Origin: 2-12-FULL-40-12 sp964518135
GTDB taxonomy: Bacteria; Patescibacteriota; Minisyncoccia; Minisyncoccales; 2-12-FULL-40-12
NCBI GenBank assembly: GCA_964518135.1
Contig: CAZFEY010000004.1
Span: 1 to 33,389, forward strand
Length of the DNA stretch: 33,389 bases
Direction: 5' to 3'
Below the pieces are notes generated by a model that made no database searches, was not told where the DNA came from, and saw nothing but the letters and a program-made list of their open reading frames with translations. Numbering within the stretch: the stretch's first letter is position 1; each line of letters opens with the position of its first letter. Below are positions 30,504-33,389 of this stretch, one piece after another. Both the position numbers and the translations under genes were made by a program.

Positions 30504-31219
30504 AAAACACCATTTTCGGCAAGATGACTGGAAATTAATTGCCCATCTTTAATACGAACTAATTGATCGCTATACTGTGCGATTTGTGGATCGTGCGTAA
30601 CCACTATAATGGTTTTTTTCTTTTTTTTGTGCAAATCAATAAGAATCGTCATTATTTTTTTCCCCGTTGCAGAATCCAGGTTTCCGGTTGGCTCATCGGC
30701 CACGACTATTTCAGGATCATTAGATAATGCCCTTGCTATCGCAACTCTCTGTTGCTCACCGCCAGATAATTCCATTGGGGCATGGTTTACTCTATCTCCT
30801 AGCCCCAAATCATCTAAGAGAGACTTCGCTCTTTCAATCCTCTCCCGTTCTGGTTTTCCTTGAAATATCATTGGTACCATTACATTTTCTAAAGCGGTGA
30901 GGTTGGGAATCAAATTAAATTGTTGAAATATAAATCCTATCTTACTACCTCTGGCTACGGCTAATCGATCTTCAGACATTTCGGAAATATCTTGACCATC
31001 TAATAATACCTTGCCCTTTGTTGGTAAATCTAAACAACCCACCATATTAAGCATAGTTGATTTACCAGAACCAGAAGGCCCTAAAATTACAACAAAGCTG
31101 CCGGGCTGTATTTCCAAGCTTATCCCTTTTAAAACCGATATATCTATTTTGCCCAAATGATAAATCTTCCAAACATCATCCAGTTTGATAGCTGCCGGAG
31201 TTTTTGTTGTGTCTAGCAT
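30488..31219 (-). CDS. ABC transporter ATPase (MacB/LolD type)
   Basis: 243 aa. Walker A GPSGSGKST at 47-55, Q-loop Gln99, signature LSGGEQQR at 151-158, Walker B VVADEPTGNLD at 172-182 and H-loop His209. The DEPTGNLD form and the FQQFNLIPNLTALENV segment are typical of the LolD/MacB subfamily. It powers the permease encoded just downstream. It is 10 bp after the adaptor gene and overlaps the permease gene. Confidence 0.96.
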   Translation of the reverse strand: MLDTTKTPAAIKLDDVWKIYHLGKIDISVLKGISLEIQPGSFVVILGPSGSGKSTMLNMVGCLDLPTKGKVLLDGQDISEMSEDRLAVARGSKIGFIFQQFNLIPNLTALENVMVPMIFQGKPERERIERAKSLLDDLGLGDRVNHAPMELSGGEQQRVAIARALSNDPEIVVADEPTGNLDSATGKKIMTILIDLHKKKKKTIIVVTHDPQIAQYSDQLVRIKDGQLISSHLAENGVLWKSE

Positions 31220-31229
31220 AGAAATTTAC

Positions 31230-32762
31230 TTACTGCTCTATAACTACTTTTTCGCCTACTTGAAGCCCGGAAATAATTTCTACCATGCCGTCTGTACCTT
31301 CTAAACCAAGAATCACTTCTCTTTCTTGAATCCTGCCATTTTTAGAAACATTAACCGTAGATTTACCGTTATGTCTTGTTATCGCGTCCTCGGGAATAAT
31401 TATTACATCTTGCTTCGTTCCTGTTTTAATATTAACATCGGCCGTCATACCAGGTTTCAAACTTTCTGGAATTTCTTCTTCAAAAGCAATGTTTACTTCA
31501 TAATAAATAACTCCTTCTATTGCCTTTTCGGCAGGATCGATACTTACAACTTTACCCTTGAATATTTTTTCAGGGAAAGGAATCAAATAAATATCAACAT
31601 TATTACCAACACTCACCAATACCACGTCTTCTTCATAAATATCAGCATCGACTTCGAATGGAATTAACGGCAAAACAGAGACAACAGGATCCAGGCTTCC
31701 TGCTTGTGCTGTTTCGCCGGCTTTCTTGTTTACTCTTACCACCTTACCGTCAACAGGGCTTTTCAGCGTAACGTCCCTGATTTGCTCCATTAAAAGTTGT
31801 ACTTTTGCCCTAGCTTCTTTTACTTGCGCTTCATAAAGACCGTTTTGGCTTACATCTAACTGATTCTCTAGGTTAAATACCGTAGATCTTGCGCTATTGA
31901 TAGCGTCGTCTGCATTAGCTTTGGCCAAGGCAATATCTGCCTTAGCAGTAAGAAGATTAGAATAAGCTGTGTTTATGTTTAATTTATATGTATCAAGAGA
32001 GTTTTTATCTGTAGTAGAAACTATGTCCCTATATCCGCTTGTTTCAATAGTGATCCTTGCCTGCTCTAACTGATCCCTTATCGTAAGAACCTTACCTTCA
32101 AGCTCATTTAAAGCCAAATCAATATTTTCCTTGCTGGGATTAGCTTTAATTTTATCAACGTGAATTTTTATAACATCTAGCGCTTTGTCGATCTCGGTAC
32201 TATTGTCAAAAATTGCGCCGCTTTCTTGCGTGGGATGAGATGTAAAATAGGTACGCTTTAACAATTCTATAAAAGCAAATGCGTTATAGCCCTTGAGATA
32301 CGCATCATCAACCACTGCTATTGCATCTTTATACTCTTTATCAACTTTCTCATTGTTGGTAGTTATGGTATCTGCTAAATCTTGACGCGCAGCGCTTAAA
32401 GATAATTGCGCATCACCTCTTTGTGCTTCAATAACGTTTAGCGCAGCATTTGCTTGTTCTAGTTGGATCTGGAGTTGTCTAGCGTCAAGCCTAGCTAATT
32501 CCTGACCACTAACAACCTTGTCGCCTGCTTTTACCGCAACGCTTTCAATTCTACCAGTGGTTTTAAAATTAAGTCCAATTTCCTCTCCTTTTTGTACTTG
32601 GCCAGTTTCGGAAACCTCTTGTACAACATTTCCTTTTACAACATCAAATAAAACAAAACTCGACTTCTCTCTTTTTATAAAGATTTGGTATATCGCTATT
32701 ATCAGCACAATAACAATAATAACGATTACGATAATTCTCCTATTAAGAATAAGTTTCTTCAT
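31230..32762 (-). CDS. Periplasmic-adaptor (HlyD/MacA-type) efflux protein
   Basis: 510 aa. N-terminal membrane anchor (about residues 9-28), then a lipoyl-like half (GKVVSGQELARLDARQLQIQLEQA) and a long Gln/Ala/Leu-rich helical hairpin (about 90-330). The second lipoyl half follows (LKSPVDGKVVRVNKKAGE), then a beta-barrel (PFEVDADIYEEDVVLV; LKPGMTADVNIKTG) and a C-terminal MP domain. This is the order in MacA/HlyD adaptors. It is the first gene of the efflux operon. Its promoter is so close that the mRNA is predicted to be leaderless or nearly so. Confidence 0.92.
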   Translation of the reverse strand: MKKLILNRRIIVIVIIVIVLIIAIYQIFIKREKSSFVLFDVVKGNVVQEVSETGQVQKGEEIGLNFKTTGRIESVAVKAGDKVVSGQELARLDARQLQIQLEQANAALNVIEAQRGDAQLSLSAARQDLADTITTNNEKVDKEYKDAIAVVDDAYLKGYNAFAFIELLKRTYFTSHPTQESGAIFDNSTEIDKALDVIKIHVDKIKANPSKENIDLALNELEGKVLTIRDQLEQARITIETSGYRDIVSTTDKNSLDTYKLNINTAYSNLLTAKADIALAKANADDAINSARSTVFNLENQLDVSQNGLYEAQVKEARAKVQLLMEQIRDVTLKSPVDGKVVRVNKKAGETAQAGSLDPVVSVLPLIPFEVDADIYEEDVVLVSVGNNVDIYLIPFPEKIFKGKVVSIDPAEKAIEGVIYYEVNIAFEEEIPESLKPGMTADVNIKTGTKQDVIIIPEDAITRHNGKSTVNVSKNGRIQEREVILGLEGTDGMVEIISGLQVGEKVVIEQ

Positions 32763-32770
32763 GATTTATT

Positions 32771-32799
32771 ATTATAATTGTTTCAAAGGTAAATTTCAA
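32771..32799 (-). promoter_or_regulatory. Promoter of the efflux/def/mltG operon
   Basis: Minus strand: TTGAAA (plus 32794-32799), 17-bp spacer, TATAAT (plus 32771-32776). The expected start of transcription (about 32764) is within a few bases of the ATG at 32762. Confidence 0.7.
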
Positions 32800-32804
32800 T
32801 TAAT

Positions 32805-32831
32805 GAAAAATCGCCCCGAAAGGGATTTTTT
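32805..32831. terminator. Terminator between the tRNA/rpmG unit and the efflux operon
   Basis: CCC-GAAA-GGG core extended by AAATC/GATTT-type pairs (two bulged bases), with T-runs on both strands. It is placed to end minus-strand transcripts coming from tRNA-Trp. Confidence 0.6.
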
Positions 32832-32917
32832 GTCAGTTTTTAATGCAGGGGTGGAGGGAGTTATCCGATCAGGATCGGATGCCCACTCCAACGGTTTTGC
32901 CTGCCCGCCGTATTTTG

Positions 32918-32988
32918 CAGGGTCACAAGGATTCGAACCTTGATCAACGGTTTTGGAGACCGCTATTCTGCCATTGAACTATGACCCT
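32918..32988 (-). tRNA. tRNA-Trp (anticodon CCA)
   Basis: Minus strand: acceptor AGGGTCA/TGACCCT, anticodon stem GCGGT/ACCGT with loop CTCCAAA (CCA), T arm CAAGG-TTCGAAT-CCTTG, discriminator G, as expected for Trp. 71 nt, no encoded CCA. Confidence 0.95.
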
Positions 32989-32999
32989 ATATTCTCTCG

Positions 33000-33044
33000 G
33001 CAGCAGGCGGGGAGACCCGCTATTTTACCACTAAGCTAAGCCCC
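33000..33044 (-). pseudogene. Truncated tRNA (5' half only, Gly-like)
   Basis: Minus strand from 33044: GGGGCTTAG (acceptor 5' half), D arm with GCTTAGTGGTAAAATAGC, and an anticodon arm GCGGG...CCTGC with an irregular 8-nt loop TCTCCCCG. Then the resemblance stops: no T arm and no 3' acceptor strand appear before tRNA-Trp begins at 32988. D arm and loop look most like tRNA-Gly (CCC or TCC). Confidence 0.45.
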
Positions 33045-33060
33045 TATAGGCAGATTATAC

Positions 33061-33231
33061 CTACTTTTTGATCTCTTTGTGCGGTGTATGCTTTTTACAC
33101 CAACGGCAAAACTTTTTCATCTCTAATTTTTTCTCGCTTGCTACGGTTTTTCCTTTTGACTTGCGAGTAAAATAATTGATCCTTTTGCAATCAGCGCACT
33201 GGAGTTTAACGAATGGTTTTTTTGTTGCCAT
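33061..33231 (-). CDS. rpmG: Large ribosomal subunit protein bL33
   Basis: 56 aa, MATKKPFVKLQCADCKRINY and onward. The zinc-binding pairs Cys12/Cys15 and Cys42/Cys45 are present, as are KLEMKKFCRWCKKHTPHKE features typical of L33. There is no clear Shine-Dalgarno sequence. It lies between tRNA-Thr and tRNA-Trp; this is close to the widespread bacterial order tRNA-Thr/tufA-rpmG-tRNA-Trp-secE-nusG. In this window secE and nusG do not follow tRNA-Trp. Confidence 0.92.
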   Translation of the reverse strand: MATKKPFVKLQCADCKRINYFTRKSKGKTVASEKKLEMKKFCRWCKKHTPHKEIKK

Positions 33232-33337
33232 GTAATTTGAATTATTTTATTTGGTTAATTATTGACTAATCCGATGTACTTATATATCCTTTTAAGATGC
33301 GCGAAACAAACTGTCTGGTTTTTTCTCCGCCTTGGTA

Positions 33338-33389
33338 AGCCGATGGGGAGAATTGAACTCCCGACTTCCATCTTACCAAGATGGCGTTC
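33338..33389 (-). tRNA. tRNA-Thr (anticodon GGT), 5' end beyond the window
   Basis: Minus strand: anticodon stem CCATC/GATGG with loop TTGGTAA (GGT), T arm GGGAG-TTCAATT-CTCCC, acceptor 3' strand CATCGGC, discriminator T. The D arm and the 5' acceptor strand lie outside the window. CCA is not directly encoded after the discriminator. Confidence 0.9.

Noticed and set aside
33000..33044. Intact third tRNA between rpmG and tRNA-Trp
   Set aside because: No T arm or 3' acceptor strand can be found before tRNA-Trp begins.

Overview
The window is A+T-rich, densely packed bacterial DNA. It most likely comes from the Candidate Phyla Radiation (Patescibacteria), probably a Parcubacteria-type genome. 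The evidence is the combination of a short RecJ-like DHH protein, a sigma-region-4/HARE-HTH protein beside a VirD4/HerA-like ATPase, a zinc-ribbon adenylate-kinase-like protein, a DUF5679-type mini-protein, a GWxxF-repeat surface protein, an M50 protease and tiny ribosomal proteins. Several genes end in TGA, so TGA is a stop here and the recoded lineages (Gracilibacteria, Absconditabacteria) are unlikely. The lineage is inferred from gene content; no marker tree was possible.

Layout. 1-1082: 5' part of murJ (minus), running off the left edge. 1261-1749: a small membrane protein with its own promoter and terminator. 1924-2312: RNase P RNA (plus). 2363-5428: RNase HI, a RecJ-like DHH protein and phosphoglycerate kinase (minus). 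5432-9453: a tightly linked minus-strand cassette of a regulator with sigma region 4 and HARE-HTH, a membrane protein and a VirD4/HerA-like ATPase, read straight into pgk. 9712-12024: secD-secF. 12289-14749: small membrane protein, methyltransferase, NUDIX hydrolase and CapA-like protein, following secA (14739-17234). 17426-19709: repeat-bearing surface protein and M50 protease. 19974-21807: rpmB, leucyl aminopeptidase and tRNA-Pro (plus). 21893-23417: M19 dipeptidase and an XRE regulator, each a self-contained unit. 23470-24063: a gene-free stretch holding several large palindromes. 24064-26246: adenylate-kinase-like protein, ComEC-type metallo-beta-lactamase-fold protein and a DUF5679-type protein. 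26480-32762: a seven-gene operon (efflux adaptor, ABC ATPase, MacB permease, peptide deformylase, PCMT-like methyltransferase, MltG, DJ-1). 32918-33389: tRNA-Trp, a truncated tRNA, rpmG and tRNA-Thr.

The genes mostly serve protein export (SecA, SecD, SecF), the envelope (MurJ, MltG, CapA, surface protein), RNA and protein maturation (RNase P, deformylase, aminopeptidase) and tripartite-type efflux. Glycolysis is represented by PGK.

The most interesting structure lies between the genes. Two families of dispersed palindromes are present. Family A has three copies with CCCGGTAGT arms; family B has three copies plus a half copy with CCCCGTTAGAA arms. Arms are conserved and interiors vary. At two places the outer end of an element supplies the TTGACA -35 box of a gene promoter (rnpB and the sigma-like gene). 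A second striking feature is a 26-bp-periodic array in front of secA, in which degenerate copies of the secA start region encode mini-peptides such as MSLLNKI and MSFLNKI.
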